Assembly (NCBI GenBank): GCA_000799755.1
Contig: JUHI01000003.1
Coordinates: forward strand, 310,001 to 374,000
Direction: 5' to 3'
DNA: 64,000 nucleotides
Source: Martinezella tropici
GTDB lineage: Bacteria; Pseudomonadota; Alphaproteobacteria; Rhizobiales; Rhizobiaceae
Position numbers and translations under genes: made by a program. Positions 25,819 through 34,316 of the stretch are shown piece by piece. The notes under the pieces were generated by a model. That model searched no databases, had not been told where the DNA came from, and saw only the letters and a program-made list of their open reading frames with translations. Numbering within the stretch: position 1 is the stretch's first letter; the number at the start of each line of letters is the position of its first letter.

Positions 25819-27124
25819 CTTGAATGCCTTGCTGTTTTGAAAGTTGAAGGGCCGGCGCACCCGTGCGGACGATTGCGATGCCGAGAAGACCGCCTGCGAT
25901 GAGCGCCGCCGCCACCAGCGTCAGCGCGATATCATAACTCCCGGTCGAGTCCTTGATCCAGCCGATGACAGGCGGCAGGGCGAGACCTGCAACATTTGCC
26001 AGCGCATTGATGAGCGCGATCGACACGGCAGCGGCGATACCTGAGACGAACTCGGTCGTCACGGCCCAGAAGATCGGAATAACCGCCCAGTTGAGCGCGA
26101 CTGAAAGGACGAGCAGCAGATAGGCCAGATGCGGGTCACCAGCATAGGTGGCACCGAGAAGGCAGATGCCGGCAAGGGTGAGCGGAAGCCCGAGATGAAA
26201 GGCCCGCTCGCCGGTTCGATCGGAGTGCCTGCCGTTGAAGAACATGAAGATGCAGGCGGCAAGAAACGGCACCGCCGAAAGCAGGCTGACGGCCAGATTT
26301 CCACCGCCGGACAGGTTCTTGACGATCAGCGGCATGAAAAGCGTAATGCCGATCGTCCCGAATGCCTGAAGCAACCAGAAGAAGGCGAGCATCCAGACGC
26401 GAGCGTTGGAGAACGCGGCACTCCAACCCGCATGATGTGAGACAGGTGTTTTCTCCTCTTCGGCCGCGATGGTTCGCTCGAGGCCGTCCTGCTGCTCGAC
26501 ACTGAGCCAGGTCGCATCTCGCGGACGATCGGGCAGAAACTTCAATACGACGAAGCCCAAAACGATGGCGGGGATGCCCTCGATCAAAAACACCCAACGC
26601 CATCCCGACAGGCCGAGAATACCGTGCGCATTGAGCAGGAGACCGGAGAGCGGCAAACCGATCACTGAGGCGAGCGCCGCGCCGATATAGAAGAAGGACA
26701 TGGCGTTCGCCCTGTCGCGTGACGGATACCATTTCGCGAGATAGAAGATGATACCCGGCGTGAAGCCGGCTTCGGCCGCGCCGAGAAGCAGGCGCATTCC
26801 ATAGAGCTGATAGGCGCTGGAAATGAACGCCATGCCGGCCGCAATGATACCCCAGCTGATCATGATGCGCGCAATCCAGCGGCGCGCGCCGAACCGGGCG
26901 AGCAGCATGTTGCTCGGTATTTCAAAGACGATGTAGGTCGCGAAGAATATGCCGGCCGCCAGCCCATACATCCGGCTTGTCAGGCCTAGCTCCTCGTTCA
27001 TTCCGAGCGCGGCGACCGAGATGTTGGACCGGTCGATATAGGCGACCAGATAAAGCAGCATCAGGAAGGGCAAGATGCGCAGATTGATGTGCCGGATCGC
27101 CTCCCCATTGGTGTCGAAATTCAT
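25802..27124 (-). CDS. MFS transporter, ACS family (sugar-acid type)
   Basis: A 440-residue, 12-helix permease closely resembling the one at 20974-22278: RILPFLMLLYLVAYIDRSNI, GIFFATYIVFEIPSNMLLAR, LLLGAAEAGFTPGIIFYLAK. The ATG at 27124 follows GGAGGGGGAA; the frame to 27145 adds 7 residues without a ribosome site. It is first in a two-gene unit with the DapA-family enzyme, overlapping it at the 3' end. A 43-bp inverted repeat lies 26 bp before its start. It probably imports an organic or sugar acid. Confidence 0.9.
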   Translation of the reverse strand: MNFDTNGEAIRHINLRILPFLMLLYLVAYIDRSNISVAALGMNEELGLTSRMYGLAAGIFFATYIVFEIPSNMLLARFGARRWIARIMISWGIIAAGMAFISSAYQLYGMRLLLGAAEAGFTPGIIFYLAKWYPSRDRANAMSFFYIGAALASVIGLPLSGLLLNAHGILGLSGWRWVFLIEGIPAIVLGFVVLKFLPDRPRDATWLSVEQQDGLERTIAAEEEKTPVSHHAGWSAAFSNARVWMLAFFWLLQAFGTIGITLFMPLIVKNLSGGGNLAVSLLSAVPFLAACIFMFFNGRHSDRTGERAFHLGLPLTLAGICLLGATYAGDPHLAYLLLVLSVALNWAVIPIFWAVTTEFVSGIAAAVSIALINALANVAGLALPPVIGWIKDSTGSYDIALTLVAAALIAGGLLGIAIVRTGAPALQLSKQQGIQDDIRT

Positions 27125-27149
27125 TTCCCCCTCCATGGCACTCATCGGC

Positions 27150-27192
27150 GCCTTACAAACATCATACCTTTAACATATGATGTTTGTAAGGC
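27150..27192. promoter_or_regulatory. 43-bp near-perfect inverted repeat, probable GntR operator
   Basis: The arms GCCTTACAAACATCATA (27150-27166) and TATGATGTTTGTAAGGC (27176-27192) are perfectly complementary over 17 bp, separated by 9 bp. The repeat lies between the start codons of the divergent MFS permease and GntR genes. Its TTACAAAC/GTTTGTAA parts resemble GntR half-sites. The long arms could also form a strong hairpin in either leader RNA. Confidence 0.75.
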
Positions 27193-27261
27193 AACAAGCT
27201 ATTTGCTTTTATCGCTGCATTCTGATTGGTCTCGTTGGCGATGGAGGCGAAGGACCGACGC

Positions 27262-27963
27262 ATGACGAAGACAAAGCCGAACAGGACAACGGCCCTCGTG
27301 GAGACCCTCGGCATCCGCATCGCGTCCGGACAGATCGCGCCCGGAGCCTATCTTCCTTCGGAAGGCGAACTGGAACAGGAATTCGGCGTCAGCCGCACGG
27401 TCGTGCGCGAGGCGGCAAAGATATTGTCCGCCAAGGGTCTCGTGACCGTCAGGCAACGCACCGGCACACGCATCGAACCGCGCGAGCGATGGCAATGGCT
27501 CGACGGGGAATTGATCGCATGGCTGTCGCGCGGGCGGATCTCGCATGGCGAGTTAATGGCCTTTGCCGAAGCCCGCCAGATCATCGAGCCGGGGGCTGCC
27601 GCGCTGGCGGCGTTGCGAGCAACCGATCCGGAACGACAGGCAATCCTCGACAACTATCGCCGAATGGAGCAGGATCAGAGCGACCCGGCGGCGGCCGTCG
27701 CCGCCGACAAGGCCTTTCACATGTCGATCCTCGCCGCGACGCATAATCCCGTGCTGCAAAGCCTGCGTCAGGCAATCGAATCCATTCTCGATGCTGTCTT
27801 CCCACATACAGTCGGGGCATTCGCGGCCAATCTCGAAAACCATGCCGCGGTCGCCAAGGCGATCACAGCAGGTGACAGTATCGCCGCCAGGCTCGCCATG
27901 GAGGCCGTTCTCGACCAGACCGCAGGCTTCCTTGGACACGCGCGGACGCAATCAGCATCATAG
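27262..27963 (+). CDS. GntR-family (FCD) transcriptional regulator
   Basis: A 233-residue FadR-type regulator. The winged helix contains GAYLPSEGELEQEFGVSRTV and REAAKILSAKGLVTVRQRTG; the FCD domain follows from about residue 95 (EARQIIEPGAAALAALRATD, DKAFHMSILAATHNPV, ENHAAVAKAITAGD). The ATG at 27262 is preceded by GAAGGACC; ATGs at 27226 and 27241 are in frame but less well placed. It is similar throughout to the regulator at 24138-24908, suggesting duplicated modules. It should control the divergent MFS/DapA-family unit through the inverted repeat at 27150-27192. Confidence 0.88.
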   Translation: MTKTKPNRTTALVETLGIRIASGQIAPGAYLPSEGELEQEFGVSRTVVREAAKILSAKGLVTVRQRTGTRIEPRERWQWLDGELIAWLSRGRISHGELMAFAEARQIIEPGAAALAALRATDPERQAILDNYRRMEQDQSDPAAAVAADKAFHMSILAATHNPVLQSLRQAIESILDAVFPHTVGAFAANLENHAAVAKAITAGDSIAARLAMEAVLDQTAGFLGHARTQSAS

Positions 27964-28275
27964 CCGTCACGGCCTGCCTGCCGGAAAAGCGAATATCGAC
28001 GAAGCGATTGACGGGAAAGGACCGGACCGCGAAAGGGGGTTCGCCCCTCGTAAACGGAACGCTCTCACGGCCGGTCCCACATTCCTGCGGGCCAGGCCCG
28101 CAAGAGGCGGCGCTTTTGCGCGCGCATTGCGGCAATATATTGTCTGTCGCTAAAAAATAGGCGGCGAAGAAAATCGCGCAATGCTAGCTTTCATTGCCGC
28201 CTCGCGCCTAGATAGTCGTATCAGGTTTATTCTCTCGACACATCTGTCGGCATTTTTCAATCCGCAGGGCGCCCT
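27964..28275. other. 312-bp gap with no gene seen
   Basis: Between the GntR stop and the next acetyltransferase start I see no coding frame with a ribosome site. A short GC stem AGGGG/CCCCT around 28034-28048 could end the GntR transcript but has no T-tract. The stretch 28140-28270 is more AT-rich and probably holds the next gene's promoter. Confidence 0.4.
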
Positions 28276-28812
28276 ATGATGACCGCAACGCCGATCCCCC
28301 GCTCCTCCATCGCAACAGCGCGCCTCCGCCTGCGCCCGACTTCGGCGGCCGACGCGGAACGCGCATTCGAAATCCAGAACGACTGGACCGTGACGCGAAT
28401 GCTGAGCAACGCCGCCTATCCCCCTCACCAGAAGGATGTCGAGGACTGGTTTTCCGATCACGCGCACGAATGGGCCGATGGCACCGCATATCGCTTCGCC
28501 ATCGAGCAAGGGGAAAGAATGATCGGTGTCGTCGATGTCGACGGTATTGCCGGCGGCGCAGGCAGCCTTGGCTATTGGCTGGAGCGACCGGCTTGGGGCA
28601 AGGGCTACGCCTTCGAGGCGGCACAAGCACTGGTTAGCTTCGCCTTCCACGAAATCGGCCTCTCCAGCCTCGAATCCGGTCACGCCTCCGACAACCCGGC
28701 TTCCGGACGGGTGTTGACGAAACTGGGATTCACGCCAATCGGCAACAGGGAACTTGTCTCGAAAGCGCGCCGCGAAACCATCGTCCAGTGCTGCTATTTG
28801 CTGCGGCGCTAG
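28276..28812 (+). CDS. GNAT-family N-acetyltransferase (RimJ/RimL-like)
   Basis: A 178-residue protein of the RimJ/RimL acetyltransferase group: the opening IATARLRLRPTSAADAERAF, then GGAGSLGYWLERPAWGKGYA for the acetyl-CoA loop (about 93-112) and HASDNPASGRVLTKLGFTPI near the end. Such enzymes acetylate protein N termini or small amines. ATGs at 28276 and 28279 are adjacent; the ribosome site is weak. It stands alone between the GntR gene and the convergent asparaginase gene, so context gives no substrate. Confidence 0.87.
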   Translation: MMTATPIPRSSIATARLRLRPTSAADAERAFEIQNDWTVTRMLSNAAYPPHQKDVEDWFSDHAHEWADGTAYRFAIEQGERMIGVVDVDGIAGGAGSLGYWLERPAWGKGYAFEAAQALVSFAFHEIGLSSLESGHASDNPASGRVLTKLGFTPIGNRELVSKARRETIVQCCYLLRR

Positions 28813-28868
28813 GCGAGCCGCATGCGCAGCATAATCCGAGGCCGGGCCGTCCCGTGACTTCGTTCCCG

Positions 28869-29813
28869 TTACAGCTCGATTTCGTAGACCTGCTCATGGG
28901 TCGCGACGAAAGCCATTCCTTCCGGCGTCACCCAGCCGCGAAACATTCCCGGCGTGTTATAGGGCGCCACGGCGACACCCTGGGCATCTATGGCTACCAG
29001 CCCGGCGCCGATCTCGTGAGGCGCAAGGTCATGGTGGATAAGCCCATCGGTCGCGGTCGCGATATCCTGCCTCAGATAGGCCATGCGAGATGCGATCTCG
29101 TGCCCGACGACATAGCGAATGAAAAACTCGCCCTTGCCCGTTCCCGAAACCGCGCAGACGCCATCGCGCGCATAGGTGCCCGCACCAATGACCGGGCTGT
29201 CGCCCACACGCCCGTCAGGCTTGTTGGTGTAGCCCCCCGTCGAGGTGGCAGCAGCGAGATGACCGGCGGCATCGAGTGCTACGGCCCCGACCGTACCGTG
29301 TTTTTCGTTCTCTGTTCCCTCGGTGCCGGCAGCGGCATGACGCTTCATCGCTTCCAGCGCGTCAACGCGCTTCTGTGTGGTAAAATAGGATTGTGGCTCG
29401 ACCGGCAGGCCTTTGGCTTCAGCAAACCGATCGGCTGCAGGACCGGTCATGTAGACGGCGCGGCCATCCTCCATCAATGCACGCGCGGCCTTGATCGGAT
29501 TGCGGATCGCGCGAGAGGCGCTGATCGCCCCCGCTTCCAAGGTTGCCCCGTCCATGATCGACGCATCCAGCTCATGAATGCCGTTCTCGTTCAGCGCTGC
29601 GCCATGGCCAGCGTTGAAATGTGGGCTGTTTTCCATGACCATTACAGCAGCCTCGACCGCGTCGATCGCGCTGTGGCCGGCCTTCAAGCGCGTATAGCCT
29701 GCACGCAAAGCGGCAGCCAGATCATGGCGCGCGCCCTCCCACTCTTCCGGTGTCATGCTGTCTTCGGGCATGACACCGCAACCGCCATGAATTGCCAGTG
29801 CAATTTTCATCAT
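28869..29813 (-). CDS. Isoaspartyl peptidase / L-asparaginase (N-terminal nucleophile, plant type)
   Basis: A 314-residue Ntn-hydrolase. The autocleavage site is before T174 in KHGTVGAVALD, which becomes the nucleophile; the supporting GRVGDSPVIGAGTYA and SGTGKGEFFIR segments, and HGGCGVMPEDSM at the N terminus, match E. coli IaaA. It would release aspartate from beta-aspartyl peptides or hydrolyse asparagine. It is the last gene of the HyuA/DUF917/oligopeptide-transporter operon (89 bp after the second HyuA gene), which suggests that the imported compound yields an isoaspartyl or asparaginyl product. The ATG pair at 29813 and 29810 leaves the exact start open. Confidence 0.9.
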   Translation of the reverse strand: MMKIALAIHGGCGVMPEDSMTPEEWEGARHDLAAALRAGYTRLKAGHSAIDAVEAAVMVMENSPHFNAGHGAALNENGIHELDASIMDGATLEAGAISASRAIRNPIKAARALMEDGRAVYMTGPAADRFAEAKGLPVEPQSYFTTQKRVDALEAMKRHAAAGTEGTENEKHGTVGAVALDAAGHLAAATSTGGYTNKPDGRVGDSPVIGAGTYARDGVCAVSGTGKGEFFIRYVVGHEIASRMAYLRQDIATATDGLIHHDLAPHEIGAGLVAIDAQGVAVAPYNTPGMFRGWVTPEGMAFVATHEQVYEIEL

Positions 29814-29902
29814 TTTCCACTCCGACCAGGTGACGGCATATCCTGTTTACCGATCACCGCTCCGATGAATTGCGCCCGATCCTGGAGATCGGGCATCGCG
29901 AT

Positions 29903-31438
29903 TCAGTTGAAGGCGATATCGCCGATGACCCTTACCCTTACACGGCGCGCACCGCCAGGAAGATAAGCGATCGGAATGTCCTCGACTTCAAGCGTCTTCA
30001 GGCTTTCACGGCTCGCGCCGGAAGCGACGGCTGCGTTCTGAGCCTCCGCCTCCGCCTTGGCGAGAGCCTCGTCACGGCTCAACCCTGAAAACACCTGGTC
30101 AACTTCGCCCGACACCTGCGCCATCGCAGCACCGAGCGCATTGGCCACGCCGGCATTCTCGACGCGAAGAACCTCCGAGGCGCCCGCGATCTTGTCGGGA
30201 ATCAGGAAAGCGCCGCCGCCGACGGCGATCAGCGGCACATCCTCCGCCGACGTCTTCATCTGGTCGAAACTGTCAGTCACCATGTCGCGGATACGTTCGA
30301 GGCTCGCCTTGACGAAGGCCGGATCGAGATCGCGAACACGATCCCTGTCCCCGATCTCGATCAGACCGGCGGCGACGGCGACGTCCGAGGTCGTCAGCGT
30401 ATTGCCGCCAAAGACGCGCGCCTCCGTCAGGATGCGGTAGCCGACCGAGCGCGGCCCGATCTTGCCCGTTTCCGGATCGATGATCGTCCCACCCCCAAGC
30501 GCGATCGGCAGGAGATCGGGCATACGGAACAGCGTGCGCACGCCGCCGATATGGACGATGTTGTTGGCCTCGCGCGGGAAGCCACCGACGAGGCAACCGA
30601 TATCCGACGTCGTACCACCGACATCGATGACCATGGCGTCGCTCAAACCCGTAAGGAAGGCCGCACCGCGCATCGAATTCGTCGGGCCGGAGGCAAAGCT
30701 GTGGACCGGATTGGCCGCGGCGACATCCGCCAGCGCCACCGTACCGTCGTTCTGCGTCAGGTAGAAGGGTGCTGTAACGCCTGCTTCGCGCAGCGCGTCT
30801 GAAAATGCCTTAACTGTGGTCTTGCCGAGCGCCTGCAGCGCCGCATTGAGAAGCGCGACATTCTCGCGTTCCAGCAGCCCGATCCGCCCGAGCGTGTGCG
30901 ACAGCGTAATCCTTGCATCGGGGATCACCGAGCGAACGATCTCTGCGGCCTTGACCTCGCATTCGGTCGTCAGCGGCGAGAAGGTCGCCGATATCGCGAT
31001 CGACGTGATGCCGGCATCGCGGATCTTCATGGCCGCTTCACGGATTTCGTCCGGGATCATGGGCACGAGTGGGCTGCCGTCATACTCGTGGCCGCCGTGG
31101 ACCATGAAGATCAGCGGATCGACGGCCGCGCGCAGATCGTCAGGCCAATCGCACATCGGCGGCAGGGACGCGCCGGTCGGCAGCGCAATACGGATCGCCG
31201 CCACCCGCTCCAGCCGCGCCCGCTCGACGACGGCGTTGGTGAAATGCGTAGTGCCGATCATCACCGCATCGATCGGCCGTCCCGCGCCGACGTGACCCGC
31301 CACATGGCTCAAAGCTGCCTTCACGCCCGACATCACGTCCTGTGTCGTGGGAACCTTGATGGAGGCGATGATCTTCTCACCGTCGATCAGAACGGCATCC
31401 GTATTGGTGCCGCCAACGTCAATACCGATGCGTTTCAT
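29903..31438 (-). CDS. Hydantoinase/oxoprolinase HyuA-type subunit (copy 2)
   Basis: A 511-residue HyuA-family protein with the two nucleotide-binding signatures of the family: GIDVGGTNTDAVLIDGEKI at the N terminus and MVIDVGGTTSDIG about residue 275, plus IGTTHFTNAVVERARL (62) and SFASGPTNSMRGAAFLTGL before the second signature. The family opens five-membered cyclic amides such as hydantoins or 5-oxoproline at the cost of ATP, usually with a HyuB partner; no HyuB is encoded here. It overlaps the upstream DUF917 gene by 4 bp (ATGA), implying that the two proteins are made together and may form a complex. A paralogue lies at 35443-36999. Confidence 0.88.
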   Translation of the reverse strand: MKRIGIDVGGTNTDAVLIDGEKIIASIKVPTTQDVMSGVKAALSHVAGHVGAGRPIDAVMIGTTHFTNAVVERARLERVAAIRIALPTGASLPPMCDWPDDLRAAVDPLIFMVHGGHEYDGSPLVPMIPDEIREAAMKIRDAGITSIAISATFSPLTTECEVKAAEIVRSVIPDARITLSHTLGRIGLLERENVALLNAALQALGKTTVKAFSDALREAGVTAPFYLTQNDGTVALADVAAANPVHSFASGPTNSMRGAAFLTGLSDAMVIDVGGTTSDIGCLVGGFPREANNIVHIGGVRTLFRMPDLLPIALGGGTIIDPETGKIGPRSVGYRILTEARVFGGNTLTTSDVAVAAGLIEIGDRDRVRDLDPAFVKASLERIRDMVTDSFDQMKTSAEDVPLIAVGGGAFLIPDKIAGASEVLRVENAGVANALGAAMAQVSGEVDQVFSGLSRDEALAKAEAEAQNAAVASGASRESLKTLEVEDIPIAYLPGGARRVRVRVIGDIAFN

Positions 31439-32511
31439 GAAAATACCGATCTGAAATCAATGTCATAGCCGAAGGCACGCGGGCCGACAGCAGCGATCCC
31501 CGCAGGCGTCGTCAGGAGTTCCGGAGCCGGCAGGGCGACAACGGTTACGCGCTGGCCATAGCGCACGGATTCCGTGCCGATCGCGCTGCCGGAAATCGTG
31601 TCCAGAAGGCATAGAAGATCCGGCGTCATCGCCACCGGCTCGCCATCGCGGAAGGCAACAGCCCATTCGTTCTGGAAGGCAAGCTCCATGCGCGAACCCC
31701 TGTCGGCATCGATGCCTTCGATGACGGTCCGCCCGCGCAGGAAGCCGCCGGTCGTTTCGCGCGCCACATCGATCACCTTGCCGCGGAACAATTGCTTGCC
31801 GCCCTCGTGATCGAGAACCGCCTTCACCGGATCGTCGTGACGGGCGCGCGCCTCGATGACGGTGCGTCCGAGTTCCGTCGCCTTGGTGATGGTGTAGTGA
31901 ATGCCCCAATCCTTCACCTCACGACCCGTGCGTGGAGCCTTGCAGGTGGCGGCGGTCGAACCGACTTCGGTGCAAACCTTGCGGGAGATCCGCTCCATCC
32001 ACTTCCAGGACGCCGCCCTGGTGACGATGACCTCGTTGTCGCGCACGTCGACGAGGGAAAGCGGGTACATCGGCAGGTTGCCGATGGCAAAGGAGGTCAT
32101 CTGCGCCTCGGGATAGGCGCGCCCCATAGCATCGGCGTTGACAACAGGCCGGCCGAGCATTGCGGCTGCGAGGAAGGAGGAGAGTGCATTCGAGCCGCCG
32201 ATCTCGACGCTCATGATCGCGCGGAACGGCTTGCCGAGATAATCCTCCATGACCTCGACCGCACGCGCCAGATGCACGGGATCGCTGAGGCGTTCCTGCC
32301 CAACCAGCGGCGCACCCATCTTCGAGACGACGGCAACCATGTCGTCATCATCGAGCGCCATCGGGTCCATCACCTGCACGCGACGGCCCTCGGCGTAGAG
32401 CCTTCGGAGATTGAGCGTAGAGATATAGGGGTTACCACCGCCTCCGGTACCCAGAATCCAGGCTCCCGTTGCGAGCGGCTCGATATTTTCTTCGGAAAAT
32501 TCCTGAAGCAT
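31435..32511 (-). CDS. DUF917 family protein (copy 2)
   Basis: A 358-residue soluble protein of the DUF917 group, recently linked in domain databases, as far as I recall, to S-methyl-thiohydantoin desulfuration. It shows the conserved GTGGGGNPYISTLNLRRL (22-39), SVEIGGSNALSSFLAAAMLG (about 101-120), VVNADAMGRAYPEAQMTSF (about 123) and DLLCLLDTISG near the C terminus. It is translationally coupled to the HyuA copy 2 gene. Function is unproven; being coupled twice to HyuA suggests it is the partner subunit that supplies the second half of the ring-opening reaction. A RIME-like repeat separates it from the binding-protein gene upstream. Confidence 0.85.
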   Translation of the reverse strand: MLQEFSEENIEPLATGAWILGTGGGGNPYISTLNLRRLYAEGRRVQVMDPMALDDDDMVAVVSKMGAPLVGQERLSDPVHLARAVEVMEDYLGKPFRAIMSVEIGGSNALSSFLAAAMLGRPVVNADAMGRAYPEAQMTSFAIGNLPMYPLSLVDVRDNEVIVTRAASWKWMERISRKVCTEVGSTAATCKAPRTGREVKDWGIHYTITKATELGRTVIEARARHDDPVKAVLDHEGGKQLFRGKVIDVARETTGGFLRGRTVIEGIDADRGSRMELAFQNEWAVAFRDGEPVAMTPDLLCLLDTISGSAIGTESVRYGQRVTVVALPAPELLTTPAGIAAVGPRAFGYDIDFRSVFS

Positions 32512-32528
32512 GTTTCACCTTTGGCAGT

Positions 32529-32631
32529 AGAGCAATTCCAGGAAAAGTGCGCAGCGGTTTTCCGTCCGGGATTGCCTAAAATAAGGAGATAGAGCGGTTC
32601 GGAGATTCCATGAAAAGCTGAACCGCTCTAG
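32529..32631. repeat. RIME-like rhizobial intergenic palindromic element
   Basis: The element has two palindromic blocks: AGAGCAATTCC ... GGGATTGC with GGAAAAG/GGTTTTCC inside (32529-32575), and AGAGCGGTTC (32591-32600) paired with GAACCGCTCT (32620-32629). Its wording and two-palindrome layout match the RIME-type repeats scattered in Rhizobiaceae genomes as I remember them. Just beside it, 32636-32657 forms a GC stem CCCGACCCC/GGGGCCGGG with one mismatch. Together they follow the binding-protein stop inside the operon and may act in mRNA processing or attenuation. Confidence 0.75.
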
Positions 32632-32679
32632 CTTTCCCGACCCCGAATGGGGCCGGGCCTATTCTTGTGCAGGCGAAGA

Positions 32680-34275
32680 TCAGTTCGCCTTGCAGTCCCA
32701 ATGGAAGTTCGAGAAGTTGAGGTCCCAGCTCTGCATCGGAATGAACTCATAGCCTTGCAGGCACTTGTTCGCCGCATAGCGCCGGTTCGGTGATACCGCC
32801 CAAACATCGGGCTGCAGCTCAGCAAGCTTTGCCTGCAACTCCTTGTAGGTCGCATTCTGACCCTTGATATCAGTGGTCGCCCGCGCCTTGTCGATCAGGG
32901 CATCGACCTCGGGGTTTTGCAGCCATTCCATCGACATCCAGGTGCCTGATGCCTTGGAGTGATACTGATTGTAGAAGATCGCATCGGGCGACGGGTAGTT
33001 GGGCGAGATGTTGACCTGTGTCGATGCCGGAGTGGTTTCCGGCTTCGACGAGAGTTCGACGATACGGTTCCAGGGCTCCGGCTTGATGTCGAGCGTGATG
33101 CCGATCTGTTCGAGATTGGCCTGCATCAGCAGCGCCACTTCCGACTCGAAGGCTAACGAGGCGACATAGCTGTTGACCAGTGTGATCTTCTGACCGGCAT
33201 ATTTCGACTTGGCGAGCTCTTCCTTTGCCTTCTCGAGATCGAAAACCCCGGGCGGGATGTCATCGTTGTGAGCATCCTTGAAGACGGTCGAAAGCGGGCC
33301 GGTCATGTCGAAACCGGGATAGATCGCTTCCTGAATGGTCTTGTAGTCAGTGGCATAGGCTATCGCGCGCCGAACATGCACGTCGTCGGTCGGATAGACC
33401 TTGCTGTTCAACTTGATGACGAAGCCGCCTGCTGTCGTCGACTGAAGCAGTTTGTAGCCCGGCATCTTGCCGATGGTTTCATAGGTATCGTTGCCGAGGC
33501 CGTGCGAGGAGAGACCGAGATCACCCTTTTCGGCCAGCGCCTTGACGGTCGCGTCGTCGCTTGTCTGGATGAAGCGCACTTCGTCGATCGGCGTTCCCTT
33601 CGTCCAGCCGAGGAAATAATCCGGATTGCGCGCGATCACCATATCGGCGGAGCGATTATAGCTGACGAGCTTGTAGGGGCCGGAGCCGGCGGAGTGCTCG
33701 CCGACATAGGCTTCACCCCATTTGTCGTCGGGCTTGGAGTTGGCTTCGATTAGCTTTTCGTTCAGTGCCATCATCAGCGGCGTCACAGCCATGAACGGCG
33801 AGAACTGGCGATCGAGCTTGACGACGACGGTCTTGTCATCCGGCGCGGTCACATTGTCAGGTTGCACGAGGCCGACGACAAGGTTCGAGGGACCCTTGTT
33901 GATGCCGATCAGGCGGCGGATCGACCAGACGAAGTCGGATGCCTTGACCGGCGTGCCGTCCTGAAACTTGGCGTCATCGCGAAGATGGAAGGTATAGGAG
34001 AGGCCGTCCGCGGAGATGTCCCAGGATTTTGCCAGATGGGGCACGATCTCGCCTGAAGGGCTGACCGTCGTCAACGCGTCATACATGTTCACGATGGCCA
34101 TATAGCCCGTATAGTCGGTGACCTTCGCCGGATCGAGCGAACTGAAGATCTGCATCGTGTTGACGGCGATCGACACCTTGTCAGCCGCCATTGCCGCAGC
34201 CGAGGTCAGCGGCAACGCCATGGCGCTGGCGAGCAGAAGCGTCGTCAGACGCAGACCATTAAAACCCATCTTCAT
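32680..34275 (-). CDS. Oligopeptide-type ABC transporter binding protein (family 5)
   Basis: A 531-residue secreted protein. The signal peptide is MKMGFNGLRLTTLLLASAMA up to about TSAAAMAADK. The mature part is a family 5 (DppA/OppA) binding protein: YMAIVNMYDALTTVSPSGEI, the family hallmark LAKSWDISADGLSYTFHLRD around residue 77, and KFQDGTPVKASDFVWS. The start at 34275 follows GAGGAGAACTTGC. It lies between two DUF917 genes inside the operon, unusual since binding proteins normally come first, and is followed by a stem-loop and RIME repeat that may raise its level relative to downstream genes. Ligand is probably a peptide-like or cyclic amide compound processed by the HyuA/DUF917 enzymes. 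Confidence 0.9.
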   Translation of the reverse strand: MKMGFNGLRLTTLLLASAMALPLTSAAAMAADKVSIAVNTMQIFSSLDPAKVTDYTGYMAIVNMYDALTTVSPSGEIVPHLAKSWDISADGLSYTFHLRDDAKFQDGTPVKASDFVWSIRRLIGINKGPSNLVVGLVQPDNVTAPDDKTVVVKLDRQFSPFMAVTPLMMALNEKLIEANSKPDDKWGEAYVGEHSAGSGPYKLVSYNRSADMVIARNPDYFLGWTKGTPIDEVRFIQTSDDATVKALAEKGDLGLSSHGLGNDTYETIGKMPGYKLLQSTTAGGFVIKLNSKVYPTDDVHVRRAIAYATDYKTIQEAIYPGFDMTGPLSTVFKDAHNDDIPPGVFDLEKAKEELAKSKYAGQKITLVNSYVASLAFESEVALLMQANLEQIGITLDIKPEPWNRIVELSSKPETTPASTQVNISPNYPSPDAIFYNQYHSKASGTWMSMEWLQNPEVDALIDKARATTDIKGQNATYKELQAKLAELQPDVWAVSPNRRYAANKCLQGYEFIPMQSWDLNFSNFHWDCKAN

Positions 34276-34316
34276 GCAAGTTCTCCTCTTATATGCGGGA
34301 ACCATCCCGCTTATGG

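Noticed and set aside
28034..28048. GC stem as terminator after the GntR gene
   Set aside because: The stem is only 5 bp and no T-tract follows.
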